From positions 1 through 64,000 of the forward strand of contig VXYL01000013.1 of assembly GCA_009846005.1 (NCBI GenBank): a stretch of 64,000 nt of DNA, written 5' to 3'. A program made the translations under genes and the position numbers. The DNA is from Gammaproteobacteria bacterium. Its GTDB lineage: Bacteria > Pseudomonadota > Gammaproteobacteria > Pseudomonadales > Azotimanducaceae. Positions 54,301 through 63,291 of the stretch are shown piece after piece. The notes under the pieces are model-generated. The model was not told the origin of the DNA. It was given only the letters and a program-made list of their open reading frames with translations, and did no database searches. Positions within the stretch are counted from its first letter, which is position 1, and each line of letters opens with the position of its first letter.

Positions 54301-54883
54301 CGATGCGCTTGTCGCGGCGGCTGCCGAGAGCTACTTCAAGCTGTTGGCGGTCAAGGACGAATACGAGGTGGCACGACTGTTCTCCAACCGCCCGGCAGGT
54401 GTGGGCTTGGACTTCGCGGCCAAGCTCGGTGGACTGTTCGATCCAGGGTTCAACAGTACGTTCCACTTCGCGCCGCCGTTCCTGGCGCGTCGGGGGGACA
54501 ACGTCCGGCCAAGGAAGATCGCCCTTGGCGGCTGGTTTGCCCCGGTCCTGCGGGTCTTGGCGAAGCTACGTGGGTTGCGCGGCACGGCGTTGGACCCGTT
54601 CCGTCACACGGCGGAACGTCGGCTCGAAAGCGAGCTAGTTCGAACCTTCGAAGCCGACATGGTCCTGATGGTTGACTCGCTCGACGAGACCAACTACGAG
54701 TCGTGGGTCGCACTCGCCAAACTACCTTTCGGGGTTCGGGGATTCGGGCCCGTGAAAGAGGCCGCTGCCCGAGCGGCACGTGCCGAGCGGGCGCGACACC
54801 TGGCGGACATCATGGCGGAAAAGGTTTCTGCACGATCAGCGAACGGCCACGCTGCACGGGCTAGGGAGGAAGAACCGGCGTAG
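51365..54883 (+). CDS. Indolepyruvate ferredoxin oxidoreductase, fused alpha-beta form
   Basis: A 1172-residue enzyme that oxidatively decarboxylates aryl pyruvates to aryl-acetyl-CoA. The N-terminal pyruvate-oxidoreductase part includes GFVSGYRGSPLGGFDQ. The thiamine-pyrophosphate part includes CAGCPHSTSTRVPEG and GDGTYFHSGILAIRAA. A ferredoxin-like cysteine cluster follows (CEGCGDCSVQSNC and CNKDLSCLDGFCP), then the gamma/beta-type domain (ILIAGVGGTGIVTVSQLLG). The fused form is usual in Proteobacteria. A GGAGG ribosome site precedes the ATG at 51365; the frame from 51305 lacks one. It is divergent from an Lrp-type regulator, fitting catabolism of aromatic amino acids. Confidence 0.94.
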   Translation: MHADSPMAMTRPLAEARYGVEARTAFLTGIQALVRLPLDQRRLDVRAGLDTAGFVSGYRGSPLGGFDQELWRNAAQLEDHRVVFQPGVNEDLAATAVWGSQQVGLFSGARHAGVFGMWYGKAPGLDRSTDAIRHANAAGTSPLGGVVAVVGDDHGCKSSTLPAASEYELRDLGVPVLAPADVQDVLDFGLAGWALSRYAGCWTGLIALTDVMDSALSVEIDLDRHQFVLPPHNDAPHIRLADSPVEQEARAETKLRLARAFASANPIDRIVAAPSRPRLVVVTAGKAYADVREALDKLELRSEAAIAQAGIRLAKLGMTWPLDDERVREFCQGTDRILVVEEKRAFIEEQLKAILFGEPVEIVGKRPWTGLQNCATDTGFPASGELDVPMIASTLATLLKRVTDTGYLGEVAVTAGALPDDAKNAKEARQPLYCAGCPHSTSTRVPEGSRAAAGIGCHYMAQWMDRSTATVTHMGAEGVNWIGQAPFTDEQHIFANLGDGTYFHSGILAIRAAVAAGVNITYKILLNDAVAMTGGQPVEGGLTAADIVAQVRAEGVAEVRVVSDDPGHHRRSAFPVVSRRKFDTVQRELKAVPGCTVLVYEQTCAAELRRRRKRGLAPDPDVRVVINDAVCEGCGDCSVQSNCVAVEPLETEFGTKRTINQSACNKDLSCLDGFCPALVTVSGTRPKARAPVRDDVRERLPDPDIERESANILIAGVGGTGIVTVSQLLGTAAHLDGRHVSTLDMTGLAQKGGAVLSHVRISPAGAPHPPTRIPPVSVDVLIAADAVTAASRDVLPLASPQRTTVVLNSHVAPTAEFVLRQRDGVDLARLSDRLRHRAKHMATVDADSASRALFASTATANVFLLGYAYQTGAIPVSVAALEQAISQNGVAVADNLGAFHHGRLAAHLESKAQTEGDGRLAAPMARSEVMQPQRSRTLAERIAVRREFLVHYQNEALARRYDDMIERVRAAALRVRPTGDALVAAAAESYFKLLAVKDEYEVARLFSNRPAGVGLDFAAKLGGLFDPGFNSTFHFAPPFLARRGDNVRPRKIALGGWFAPVLRVLAKLRGLRGTALDPFRHTAERRLESELVRTFEADMVLMVDSLDETNYESWVALAKLPFGVRGFGPVKEAAARAARAERARHLADIMAEKVSARSANGHAARAREEEPA

Positions 54884-54960
54884 ACGATGGTCGTCCGATG
54901 TTGGCGTCGCTACGCTTCCCGATGCGTATAATCGCGCCTTCCCGTCAGGAGAATCCGGTC

Positions 54961-55407
54961 GTGGTGTCCACCATCAGGAAAGCCGTATGTGTCGGCATCC
55001 TAGGTCTCGTTGCCTTTGCAGCCGTGGGCGACAGCGTGCCCGCAGGCACGGTGGCGGATATCGAGGAACGCACGCGGCCATTCGGCGAGCTGTGCCTCGA
55101 AGGCGACGACTGCGGTGGCGTCCAGGCACCCGCTCCGGTGGTCGCTCAGGCTGCGGGCAGAAGTGGCGCCGAGGTCTACACGCTGCGCTGCCATGTATGC
55201 CATGAGGGGGGGCTCAACAATGCACCCAAGACCGGCGATGCCGACGCGTGGCAGCCCCGCCTTGAAAAGGGCATGGACGAACTGCTGCGGACCACCAAGG
55301 AAGGGTTGAACCTCATGCCCGCGATGGGTACCTGCATGTCGTGCACGGACGCGGAGCTACGCGCCGCCATCGAGCACATGACGGGCGTTCCCGGCGACGG
55401 TAACTAG
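54961..55407 (+). CDS. Cytochrome c5-type protein
   Basis: A 148-residue exported c-type cytochrome. The signal peptide is about VCVGILGLVAFAAVG. The mature domain has one heme site CHVCH (in LRCHVCHEGGLNNAPK), the distal methionine in LNLMPAMGTCMSC and extra cysteines, as in cytochrome c5/c555. It carries single electrons in the periplasm. The start is taken as a GTG at 54961, 10 bases after AGGAG; the next codon is also GTG. Its stop overlaps that of the convergent comM gene. Confidence 0.88.
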   Translation: MVSTIRKAVCVGILGLVAFAAVGDSVPAGTVADIEERTRPFGELCLEGDDCGGVQAPAPVVAQAAGRSGAEVYTLRCHVCHEGGLNNAPKTGDADAWQPRLEKGMDELLRTTKEGLNLMPAMGTCMSCTDAELRAAIEHMTGVPGDGN

Positions 55408-56918
55408 CCACTCTCGCGACCCGCCAGCTCCTCGTCTAACGCCCGATACGTCAGTGCCTGGGCGACATGCGCGGAGGCGATTTCGTCGGTGTCGGCGAGA
55501 TCGGCGATGGTCAAACTGACCTTGCGGAGTCGATGCACCGCACGCGCCGACAGCCCGAACCGCTTCGCAGCCCGACGCAACAGTGCCGCCGCGGCGGGAG
55601 CCATCTTGCCGTGGTGTTCGATTTCCCGGACCGCCAACGCGGCGTTCACCTTGCCGGCGCGTTGCATCTGCCGCGTCCGGGCGACCGCCACCATATCCCG
55701 TAGCTCGGCATCCTCGTTCGCGGGCGGCGGTTCGCCCCAGAGATCCCGCTCCGGCACAGGTCCGACCTCGACCCGGATATCGATGCGGTCGAGCAGAGGC
55801 CCGGAGATACGACTGCGGTACTGGCGTACCTGTTGCGGTGTGCAACGGCAGTGGGTCTCGTCGCAGATGTATCCCGCCGGACAGGGATTCATGGCCGCCA
55901 CGAGCTGGAACCGCGCCGGGAAGCGCACGGTCTGCCTGACCCGGGCCACGGCGACCTCGCCGGCTTCCAGGGGTTCGCGCAACGCCTCGAGCACGTTGCG
56001 TTGATACTCCGGCAGTTCGTCGAGGAACAGCACGCCGCCGTGGGCGAGGGTGATCTCTCCGGGCGTGATCGGGTTGCCGCCGCCTACGATCGCAGCCAGC
56101 GACGCCGTGTGGTGAGGGTCACGGAAGGGACGGCTGCCGAAATCCGGCGCATTGCGCGTCGACACCGAGTAGATGTTGGCCACCTCGATTGCCTCGTCGA
56201 CGCTTAAGGGCGGGAGCAGCGCGGCAAGGCGGTGCGCGAGCATCGTTTTGCCGGTTCCGGGGGGCCCTGTCATGAGCAGGTGGTGGCCGCCGGCGGCAGC
56301 GACGGCAAGGGCGCGCTTCGCTTTCGTTTGGCCGCGCACATCCGAGAGAGATTGCCGGGGGCGCGCACGCGGTTTGGGTGGACAGCGTTGTGGTCCGGGT
56401 TCAGGCAACCCGGGCGCCTGCAACAGGCGAACGACCTCTTTGAGCGTCGAGACCGGGTAGACGGCGACGCCGGTAAGGGGTGCAAGCTCGTCTAGGTTGC
56501 TCGCGGGGACGACAAGGCCTTCGTCCCGACCGTTGAGTCGGGATGCCGCGCAGAACGCGCCGCGTACGCCGCGCACCTCGCCGTAGAGCGAAAGTTCGCC
56601 CAGGAATTCCAGCCTGTCGACGTGGCCGCGGTTGACCTGTTCCGTAGCAGCGAGAATGGCAACCGCGATGGCTAGATCGTAGCGCCCGCCATGCTTGGCG
56701 AGGTCGGCCGGCGCGAGATTCACGACAAGCCGCCCTTGCGGGTACTTCAGTCCGACGTTTCTGATGGCGCTGCGCACCCGGTCCCGGGCTTCCCGGACGG
56801 CGGTCTGCGCCATGCCGACGAGCGTGAATGAGGGTGTTCCCGGCTGGCAGTGAGCCTCGACGAGAACCTGCGGCGCATCGATGCCCACCTGGGCACGGGT
56901 TCGGACACAGACTGACAT
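55404..56918 (-). CDS. comM: ComM/YifB AAA+ ATPase
   Basis: A 504-residue protein of the magnesium chelatase-like ComM group. The N-terminal domain (about 1-170) contains RARDRVRSAIRNVG and LVVNLAPADLAKHGGRYDLA. Then come Walker A GPPGTGKTMLAHRLAA, Walker B GGVLFLDELPEY, and a zinc-like cysteine set CPAGYICDETHCRC. ComM is a helicase that promotes branch migration during natural transformation. No other competence gene is in the window. It is divergent from the nitrogen-regulated TorF-glnK-amtB unit. Confidence 0.94.
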   Translation of the reverse strand: MSVCVRTRAQVGIDAPQVLVEAHCQPGTPSFTLVGMAQTAVREARDRVRSAIRNVGLKYPQGRLVVNLAPADLAKHGGRYDLAIAVAILAATEQVNRGHVDRLEFLGELSLYGEVRGVRGAFCAASRLNGRDEGLVVPASNLDELAPLTGVAVYPVSTLKEVVRLLQAPGLPEPGPQRCPPKPRARPRQSLSDVRGQTKAKRALAVAAAGGHHLLMTGPPGTGKTMLAHRLAALLPPLSVDEAIEVANIYSVSTRNAPDFGSRPFRDPHHTASLAAIVGGGNPITPGEITLAHGGVLFLDELPEYQRNVLEALREPLEAGEVAVARVRQTVRFPARFQLVAAMNPCPAGYICDETHCRCTPQQVRQYRSRISGPLLDRIDIRVEVGPVPERDLWGEPPPANEDAELRDMVAVARTRQMQRAGKVNAALAVREIEHHGKMAPAAAALLRRAAKRFGLSARAVHRLRKVSLTIADLADTDEIASAHVAQALTYRALDEELAGRESG

Positions 56919-57031
56919 GGGCCGGAGTGTATGGACCCGCGCTAACCTGCGGCAGCGGAAAATGCCCCGGGTTCATGTCAGCGATTGCCGCCAATGGCCG
57001 CCCGGAGCCCCTCGCCGGTACCGAGCGGGGC

Positions 57032-57046
57032 GCACCAATTCGGTGC
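57032..57046. promoter_or_regulatory. NtrC-type binding site
   Basis: GCACC-AATTC-GGTGC is a perfect inverted repeat with the GCAC-N7-GTGC spacing of NtrC boxes. It lies about 83 bases upstream of the sigma-54 promoter at 57129, a usual enhancer distance. I found only one good copy. Confidence 0.6.
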
Positions 57047-57128
57047 CCCTTCCCTTCGGCGTGCCCAACAAAAGAGCGCGCGGGTCGGTTGATATTTGTA
57101 ATCCATTGAATTCATTATCAAAAATTTC

Positions 57129-57144
57129 TGGCACAGTCCGTGCT
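57129..57144 (+). promoter_or_regulatory. Sigma-54 promoter of the TorF-glnK-amtB unit
   Basis: TGGCACAGTCCGTGCT has the invariant GG and GC separated by ten bases (-24/-12) and the full TGGCAC block. The preceding stretch is AT-rich with an IHF-like TATCAAAAATTT. It points at the porin-like gene and sits downstream of an NtrC-type site. Confidence 0.8.
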
Positions 57145-57223
57145 GTTCCAGCATCATATGTGCACTTGACGCATCCACCGATGCGCCGCGTTTACATTGA
57201 GTTCAACCAAGGGGGCTAATGAA

Positions 57224-57907
57224 ATGAAGAAGCTTCACACCATGCTCATGGCTGTCGTGGCAATGGCGCTAACCGTGCCCGCGGCCGTGGCAGCGGAAGT
57301 GGCCGGCAACGTGACGCTGGCTTCGGACTATTCGTTCCGCGGCTGGTCGCAGACCAGTCGTGACCCCGCCATACAGGGCGGTTTCGACGTCGCGTTCGAG
57401 AGTGGATTCTCGTTGGGGACTTGGGCGTCCAACGTCAATTTCGGCGACACGTCCATGGAGTGGGATCTCTATTTCGGTTGGAGCGGGGAGATATCCGAGG
57501 GCATGGAACTCGGCGTGCAGCTCATCCACTTTCAGTATCCCAACGACACGGATCTGAACTACCAGGAGCTTGCCGTAAGTCTCGCCATCGGAGACTTCGG
57601 GGTGGGGGTGAACTATTCGCCGGAATATCTGGCGGCACCTAATGAGACCTTCTTCTACCCATACGCGAGCTACAGCTATTCGCTGACGGAGCAGATCAGC
57701 CTCGACTTCTCCGTGGGGTTGAACATCGCCAAAAGCGACGACTTCTTCGGCGACGACAGCGAGTACATCGACTATTCGGCGACGGCGTCACTGCCGCTCG
57801 GCGGCGTGAACTTCGGAATCGGCGTCGTCGGCACGAATCTCGACGAGGACGCTTGCGGTCGAGACTGCGAAGCCAGGGTCTTGGTATCGTTGTCGAAAGA
57901 CTTGTAG
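57224..57907 (+). CDS. TorF-family putative porin
   Basis: A 227-residue outer-membrane barrel. The signal peptide MKKLHTMLMAVVAMALTVPA ends near VAAEVAG. The mature protein starts with the family pattern GNVTLASDYSFRGWSQTSRD and has amphipathic strands to the end (EARVLVSLSKDL). An AAGGGGG ribosome site precedes the ATG at 57224. Proteins of this group are often encoded with glnK-amtB and may admit nitrogenous solutes. It is first behind the sigma-54 promoter, so it should rise under nitrogen limitation. Confidence 0.88.
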   Translation: MKKLHTMLMAVVAMALTVPAAVAAEVAGNVTLASDYSFRGWSQTSRDPAIQGGFDVAFESGFSLGTWASNVNFGDTSMEWDLYFGWSGEISEGMELGVQLIHFQYPNDTDLNYQELAVSLAIGDFGVGVNYSPEYLAAPNETFFYPYASYSYSLTEQISLDFSVGLNIAKSDDFFGDDSEYIDYSATASLPLGGVNFGIGVVGTNLDEDACGRDCEARVLVSLSKDL

Positions 57908-58348
<441 letters not shown>

Positions 58349-58448
58349 CCTAAGCCCACTCTCCAGCGACGCGCACCGGACCGACTAGCAAAGTCGGTTC
58401 AAGGGACAACGTTGCCCGACGTTGGGGTAAGACAAGGAGCAACTGATC

Positions 58449-59714
58449 GTGGAAGATCTGCTAACCCAAACCAACTACGCCATCGACACCTTCTACTTCC
58501 TGGTGATGGGAGTACTCGTGATGTTCATGGCGTGCGGCTTCTCGATGCTCGAGGCGGGGATGATCCGGGCGAAGAACACCTCGGAGATCCTCACCAAGAA
58601 CGTCGCGCTGTACTCGATCTCCTGCATCATGTACCTGCTGTTCGGGTACTACATCATGTACATGAACAACGCCGAAGGCGGGTGGCTGCCGAGCTTCGGA
58701 TGGTTGATCGGCGTGGAGAACACGACCGAGGAGATCGTCGCCGGCACGGCGGGCGGGGTGGCGACCGACCATTCCGAACGATCGGACTATTTCTTCCAGG
58801 TGGTGTTCGTCGCAACGGCCATGTCCATCGTCTCGGGTGCCGTCGCCGAGCGGATGAAGCTGTGGGCGTTCCTGATTTTCGCGGTCGTCATGACCGGATT
58901 GATCTACCCCGTGCAGGGCATGTGGACCTGGGGCGGCGGCTGGCTCAGCGCCGCAGGCTATTCGGACTTCGCCGGTTCGGGCATCGTCCACATGTGCGGA
59001 GCGGCCGCGGCGCTCGCGGGCGTCCTCCTGCTCGGACCCCGGGCCGGGAAGTACGGGCCCAATGGCCATGTCAATGCCATCCCGGGCTGCAACATGCCGC
59101 TCGCCACGTTGGGCATGTTCGTCCTGTGGTTCGGCTGGTTCGGGTTCAATGGCGGTTCCGAGCTCAAACTCTCGAACGTGGATGAAGCCAACGCGGTCGC
59201 GCAGGTATTCGTCAACACCAACATCGCCGCCTGCGGCGGCCTGGTGGCGGCACTCATCCTGGCGCGAGCGTGGTTCGGCAAGGCCGACCTGACGATGGCC
59301 TTGAACGGCGCGCTCGCGGGATTGGTCGCGATCACGGCTGATCCGCTGTCGCCCCCGGCCTTCTGGGCGATGATCATCGGCGCGGTCGGCGGCGTGATCG
59401 TGGTGGCCTCGATCGTCCTACTGGACAAGATCCGGATCGACGATCCGGTCGGCGCCATCAGCGTTCACGGCACCTGCGGCATCTGGGGCATCCTCGCGGT
59501 GGCGCTGTTTCCGTTCAACGAGGGCGCGACGATACTCGGTCAGTTGATCGGCATCGCCAGCATCTTCCTGTGGGTGTTCATCGCGGCGGGGATCGTCTGG
59601 TACGTCCTCAAGCTGACCATGGGCATCCGGGTCTCCGAGGAAGAAGAGATGTCCGGCGTCGACATTGCCGAGACCGGCATCGAGGCCTACCCGGAGTTCC
59701 AGCAGGCCGCTTGA
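58449..59714 (+). CDS. amtB: Ammonium transporter AmtB
   Basis: A 421-residue membrane protein with about eleven transmembrane helices. Conserved motifs are ACGFSMLEAGMIRAKNTSEI, GGWLSAAGYSDFAGSGIVHM (pore His), LGMFVLWFGWFGFNGGSEL and ISVHGTCGIWGILAVALFPF (second pore His). It admits ammonium when external levels are low and is gated by GlnK. The GTG start at 58449 follows an AAGGAG site. A clear terminator follows the gene. Confidence 0.97.
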   Translation: MEDLLTQTNYAIDTFYFLVMGVLVMFMACGFSMLEAGMIRAKNTSEILTKNVALYSISCIMYLLFGYYIMYMNNAEGGWLPSFGWLIGVENTTEEIVAGTAGGVATDHSERSDYFFQVVFVATAMSIVSGAVAERMKLWAFLIFAVVMTGLIYPVQGMWTWGGGWLSAAGYSDFAGSGIVHMCGAAAALAGVLLLGPRAGKYGPNGHVNAIPGCNMPLATLGMFVLWFGWFGFNGGSELKLSNVDEANAVAQVFVNTNIAACGGLVAALILARAWFGKADLTMALNGALAGLVAITADPLSPPAFWAMIIGAVGGVIVVASIVLLDKIRIDDPVGAISVHGTCGIWGILAVALFPFNEGATILGQLIGIASIFLWVFIAAGIVWYVLKLTMGIRVSEEEEMSGVDIAETGIEAYPEFQQAA

Positions 59715-59736
59715 CAGTTTCCAGCGCGTACTTGGG

Positions 59737-59764
59737 AAGGGCGCCAATCGGCGCCCTTTTCTTT
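59737..59764 (+). terminator. Intrinsic terminator of the glnK-amtB unit
   Basis: AAGGGCGCC-AATC-GGCGCCCTT is a perfect nine-base-pair stem followed by TTCTTT, 23 bases after the amtB stop. Confidence 0.92.
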
Positions 59765-59849
59765 GCCCGCGTCGTCGGGCTCGGCGAATTTGCCCGCCCG
59801 AGCGCGTTTCTGCATGATTCCCGTTCGCGCGAAGACTGGAGTCGAGGAC

Positions 59850-60749
59850 ATGAGCGAAGCCGAAGCACTTGAAGAGCAGGAGGCGAACGCGCAGCCGCCT
59901 CCTCCCAAGTTCGAGAAGATCTTCAAGACCCGTGCTCCGTTCGATCTTGGGGACGAGTTGCAGGCTCGGGTCGAGACAAACGAAGTCGCCGACACGATCG
60001 AGGAACTCGAGGAAAACGGCTACGGCTACGTTCGGCGCGCCGGCACGCCCGAGTTCAACGCACGGCTGCGCGAGACCATCGTCCGCATCGCCCACGAGAA
60101 CACTCCGGAAGATCGCCGCGCGTTGGGCGGGGGTGCCAACATGCTGCTGCACAAGGATCCGATCTTCGAGGAGGTGATCCTCAACCCGAAGCTGATGACG
60201 GTTGCGGAGGTGATGTGCGGCAAAGGCGCGATGATCTCCCAGATTGCTGCGAGTATTCGACCCAAGGGGGCCAGCGCCATTGGCTTGCATGCCGACCAGA
60301 ACTGGACCCCCGCGCCGTTTCCCGTCCACAACCAGTTGGTGACGTTCTGCTGGGCCTGCGACGAGTTCAACGAGGCCAACGGCTCCACGAAGGTCGTTCC
60401 CAAATCCCATCTGCAGCGTCGTCATCCAACCGAACAGGAAACGAGGGAGGAACCGGGTGCCGTGGCCACCGAGTGCGCACCGGGTGACTGCGTGGTCTGG
60501 GACGGCTCGACCTGGCATGCCAACTATCCGCGTACCGCCGATGGCGAACGGGTGGTCCTGCATGTCACCTACAGCCGCCTGGCGCTACGGCCGGTGGAGT
60601 GCTACGACTTCCTGGACGAGGAATGGCTCGAGGGCAAGCCCTACGAATTGCGCGTGCTGCTCGGCCGCGAGGACTTCCTCAACACGCCCGAAGGCGCGTT
60701 CCACCACGGCATGAAGATTCTCACCACCATGAACTGGGCGAAATGCTGA
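59850..60749 (+). CDS. Phytanoyl-CoA dioxygenase (PhyH) family protein
   Basis: A 299-residue Fe(II)/2-oxoglutarate oxygenase. The iron-binding HxD is in GLHADQNWTPAPFP and the distal His in DGSTWHANYPRT, with an Arg in the following strand for 2-oxoglutarate. The first 30 residues are acidic and low in complexity. I chose the ATG at 59850 because the GAG/GGA-rich site precedes it and upstream residues fall in the terminator. The substrate is not known. It stands alone between the amtB terminator and hemA. Confidence 0.86.
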   Translation: MSEAEALEEQEANAQPPPPKFEKIFKTRAPFDLGDELQARVETNEVADTIEELEENGYGYVRRAGTPEFNARLRETIVRIAHENTPEDRRALGGGANMLLHKDPIFEEVILNPKLMTVAEVMCGKGAMISQIAASIRPKGASAIGLHADQNWTPAPFPVHNQLVTFCWACDEFNEANGSTKVVPKSHLQRRHPTEQETREEPGAVATECAPGDCVVWDGSTWHANYPRTADGERVVLHVTYSRLALRPVECYDFLDEEWLEGKPYELRVLLGREDFLNTPEGAFHHGMKILTTMNWAKC

Positions 60750-60818
60750 GCCGGTGATCGGCGACCGATACCGCCGACGGGCGACCGCTCCCGGTCGGTG
60801 ACAGTTCCATGACAAACA

Positions 60819-60832
60819 CCCCTCGTCAGGGG
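60819..60832 (+). promoter_or_regulatory. Small hairpin in the hemA leader
   Basis: CCCCT-CGTC-AGGGG is a perfect five-base-pair stem 16 bases before the hemA ATG. There is no T-run. It could influence translation; the role is unknown. Confidence 0.3.
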
Positions 60833-60848
60833 CGTATGTTCTGATGCC

Positions 60849-62189
60849 ATGCTGGACGAACTGGGCATAGTTGGCATCTCCTGGCGCCAGGTGGGCAGCG
60901 AGGCGCTGGCGGACTATTCGCTTCCCGTGGAGCAGCGCGACGAACGCCTTAGGGCGTTTGCCCGTGCCGAGGCGCTGGTCGAACTCGCCTACGTCGAGAC
61001 GTGCAACCGCGTCGAGCTTGTATTTGCCACCGACGACGGCTCGGACCGGGATCTTCGCGCAGCCGCTTTCGAATTGTTGACCGGTGCCCAACCAGCGCCG
61101 GGCGAGGCGGAACGCAAGCTTAGGGCTTGGCGTAGCGAGGGCGCCTGCGAGCATCTCTTCCTCGTTGCAGCGGGTCTCGACTCCGCGGCGGTTGGCGAAG
61201 TGGAAATCGCTGGCCAGGTCCGCCTTGCCCATGAACGAGCCCAAGCGACGGGGCTCTGCGGACCGCGACTGTCGCTGGCATTCGAGGAGGCGGGACGGAT
61301 CGCCGGCGCGATTCGCGGCGGCACCGCCTTGGGGGAGGGTTCGGTGTCCTTGGCAGAGGTGGCGATGACCCACGTTCGCCGCCGCCTGGCCGAGACGCCA
61401 GGTACCGTGGCGTTGATCGGCGTGTCGGCGATGACCGAGCGTGCAGCGCTGTCGCTGGCCAAGGCCGGGGCTCCGTTCGTCGTCGTCAACCGCACGATCA
61501 CCAAGGCAACCGAACTCGCACGACGTTTCGGCGCCGATTGCTTGTCGCTTGACGAGTTCCGCCGCTCGCCGCCCGCATTGGCCGTAATCCTTTCCGCAAC
61601 CGGATCCCCGGAGCCCGTCCTCGATCCGGTCGTCCTTGAACGTCTCGCGACCGTGGGAGAGAAGCCACCCCTTGGAATCGACATGGCGGTTCCCGCCGAT
61701 ATCGACCCGGACGGCTGCCGCCACGTCGGCATGGCGCGCATCGGCATGGACGAGATCGTGCGCCAAGCCGAAGCCAACCGCGATGCGCGGCTTCTGGCGG
61801 CCGCGGATGCCCGGGCGCTGGTGGACGAGGCGCTGCCGCGACTTCGCGACAAGGTCGTCGATCGGGTCTATGGGCCGTTGTTCGGGGCGCTGCAGAAGCA
61901 CTACCAGGAGACCGCCACGACCGCCGTGCAACGTCTTGCTAAGGATCTAGGCGAACTCGACGCCGAGACCCGTGGACAGATCGACGCTTGGGCGGGATCC
62001 TTGGCGCGGCGTATGGCGCACTTGCCGACCGTTGGACTCAAAGGTCTCATGCGATACGGTCCCGAGGGCTCCCTGGACGCGTTCCTCAAGGGGCTTGACC
62101 CGGAGCGCCGTAGCCTGCTCCGCCGAGCGGTCCATGGTGACGCGAGACACACCGACGTGAGCGAGGAAGCCGATGATCCTAAGGCGTGA
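60849..62189 (+). CDS. hemA: Glutamyl-tRNA reductase
   Basis: A 446-residue enzyme for the first step of C5 heme synthesis. The catalytic Cys52 is in YVETCNRVEL, and the HLFLVAAGLDSAAVGEVEIAGQVR segment matches the active-site block. The nucleotide-binding loop is unusual: LIGVSAMTERAAL where most have GAGEMGEL. The C-terminal dimerisation helices are present (ALQKHYQETATTAVQRLAKD). It overlaps the sensor kinase gene by 17 bases, so heme synthesis and the two-component pair are co-transcribed. Confidence 0.9.
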   Translation: MLDELGIVGISWRQVGSEALADYSLPVEQRDERLRAFARAEALVELAYVETCNRVELVFATDDGSDRDLRAAAFELLTGAQPAPGEAERKLRAWRSEGACEHLFLVAAGLDSAAVGEVEIAGQVRLAHERAQATGLCGPRLSLAFEEAGRIAGAIRGGTALGEGSVSLAEVAMTHVRRRLAETPGTVALIGVSAMTERAALSLAKAGAPFVVVNRTITKATELARRFGADCLSLDEFRRSPPALAVILSATGSPEPVLDPVVLERLATVGEKPPLGIDMAVPADIDPDGCRHVGMARIGMDEIVRQAEANRDARLLAAADARALVDEALPRLRDKVVDRVYGPLFGALQKHYQETATTAVQRLAKDLGELDAETRGQIDAWAGSLARRMAHLPTVGLKGLMRYGPEGSLDAFLKGLDPERRSLLRRAVHGDARHTDVSEEADDPKA

Positions 62190-63291
62190 TCCAACCAAGG
62201 CGTTGCAAGTGGGGTTTCTCGTGGTACTCGCCATCGCCACGGCCCAAGTGGCCTGGTGGATAACGGACCAACGCGCGTTGGCGCGGGGGGAACAGGATCG
62301 CGTGGTAGCGCTCTACGAGTCCGACGCATCCGCAGTTACCGCCTTTGTCGAGTTGTGGAATGCCGACGGTCGTGTGCCGGCGGTGGAACAGGGTGCCTTG
62401 TCGGACGTTCTCGCCCGCCTTCCCCATTTGGCCTTCGACCCCGCCGTCGGGGTTGCGTCGGTCCGGGCGGACGCGATCGAGGAATTGGCCGCCGACGTCG
62501 CGTCCCGCCTCAACCGCTACGCATGGGAAGGCGGGTTTTTCCTGCTCGTGCTGCTCCTCGGCATGGCGGTGCTGACCCGGGCCATTCGGGACGACGCCCA
62601 GTTGCGGCGGCGCCAGCAGAACTTCATTGCCGCCGTCTCGCACGAGTTCAAGAGCCCGTTGGCCAGCATGCGGCTATCCGGCGAGACGTTGGCAACGCGG
62701 AGCACGGAACCCGACAGCCGTCGACTGGGCGAGCGCCTGGTGGAAGACGCCGATCGATTGTTGCGCATGGTGGACAACCTTCTCGACACGGCACGGATCG
62801 ACGATGGCCGGATCAACCTGCGTCCCGAGCCCATCGTGTTGCGCGAGGTCGTCGACGGGGTCGCCGCTGGACACGCCGCCCGCGCTTCGCGGGAGGGGAT
62901 TGCCATCCGCGCCGACGTCCCGCTGGTCGCGGTGGATGCGGATCCGCTGGTCATCGAAAGCGTGTTGCGCAACCTGCTCGACAACGCGGTCAAGGCCTGC
63001 ATCGCCGGGGACGGCCGGCAGATCTCCATCGAAGCCCACGGCGACGGGCCCGACGTCGTGATCGACATCAGCGACGATGGAATTGGCTTTGCGCCCAGGG
63101 ATGCCGCAATGATCTTCGAGAAGTTCTATCGATCGGGGGAGGCGGGGACGAACCCCATGCCCGGAACGGGCCTGGGCCTGTACGTGGTGCGTCGACTTGC
63201 GGAGATCTCGGATGCCCGGGTTGTCGCGAGCAGCGAAGGTCCGGGCAAGGGCGCGACTGTTACCGTCATTTGGCCAGCAGCTCGACCATGA
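62173..63291 (+). CDS. Membrane sensor histidine kinase
   Basis: A 372-residue kinase. Helix 1 (about 11-30) and helix 2 (about 119-136) flank a short extracytoplasmic sensor of about 85 residues. Then come the phosphoacceptor His157 in NFIAAVSHEFKSPLASMRL, N box NLLDNAVKAC, DISDDGIGFAPRD and GTGLGLYVVRRL. It starts 17 bases inside hemA and is coupled to the response regulator by ATGA. No family-specific signal can be deduced. Confidence 0.93.
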   Translation: MILRRDPTKALQVGFLVVLAIATAQVAWWITDQRALARGEQDRVVALYESDASAVTAFVELWNADGRVPAVEQGALSDVLARLPHLAFDPAVGVASVRADAIEELAADVASRLNRYAWEGGFFLLVLLLGMAVLTRAIRDDAQLRRRQQNFIAAVSHEFKSPLASMRLSGETLATRSTEPDSRRLGERLVEDADRLLRMVDNLLDTARIDDGRINLRPEPIVLREVVDGVAAGHAARASREGIAIRADVPLVAVDADPLVIESVLRNLLDNAVKACIAGDGRQISIEAHGDGPDVVIDISDDGIGFAPRDAAMIFEKFYRSGEAGTNPMPGTGLGLYVVRRLAEISDARVVASSEGPGKGATVTVIWPAARP

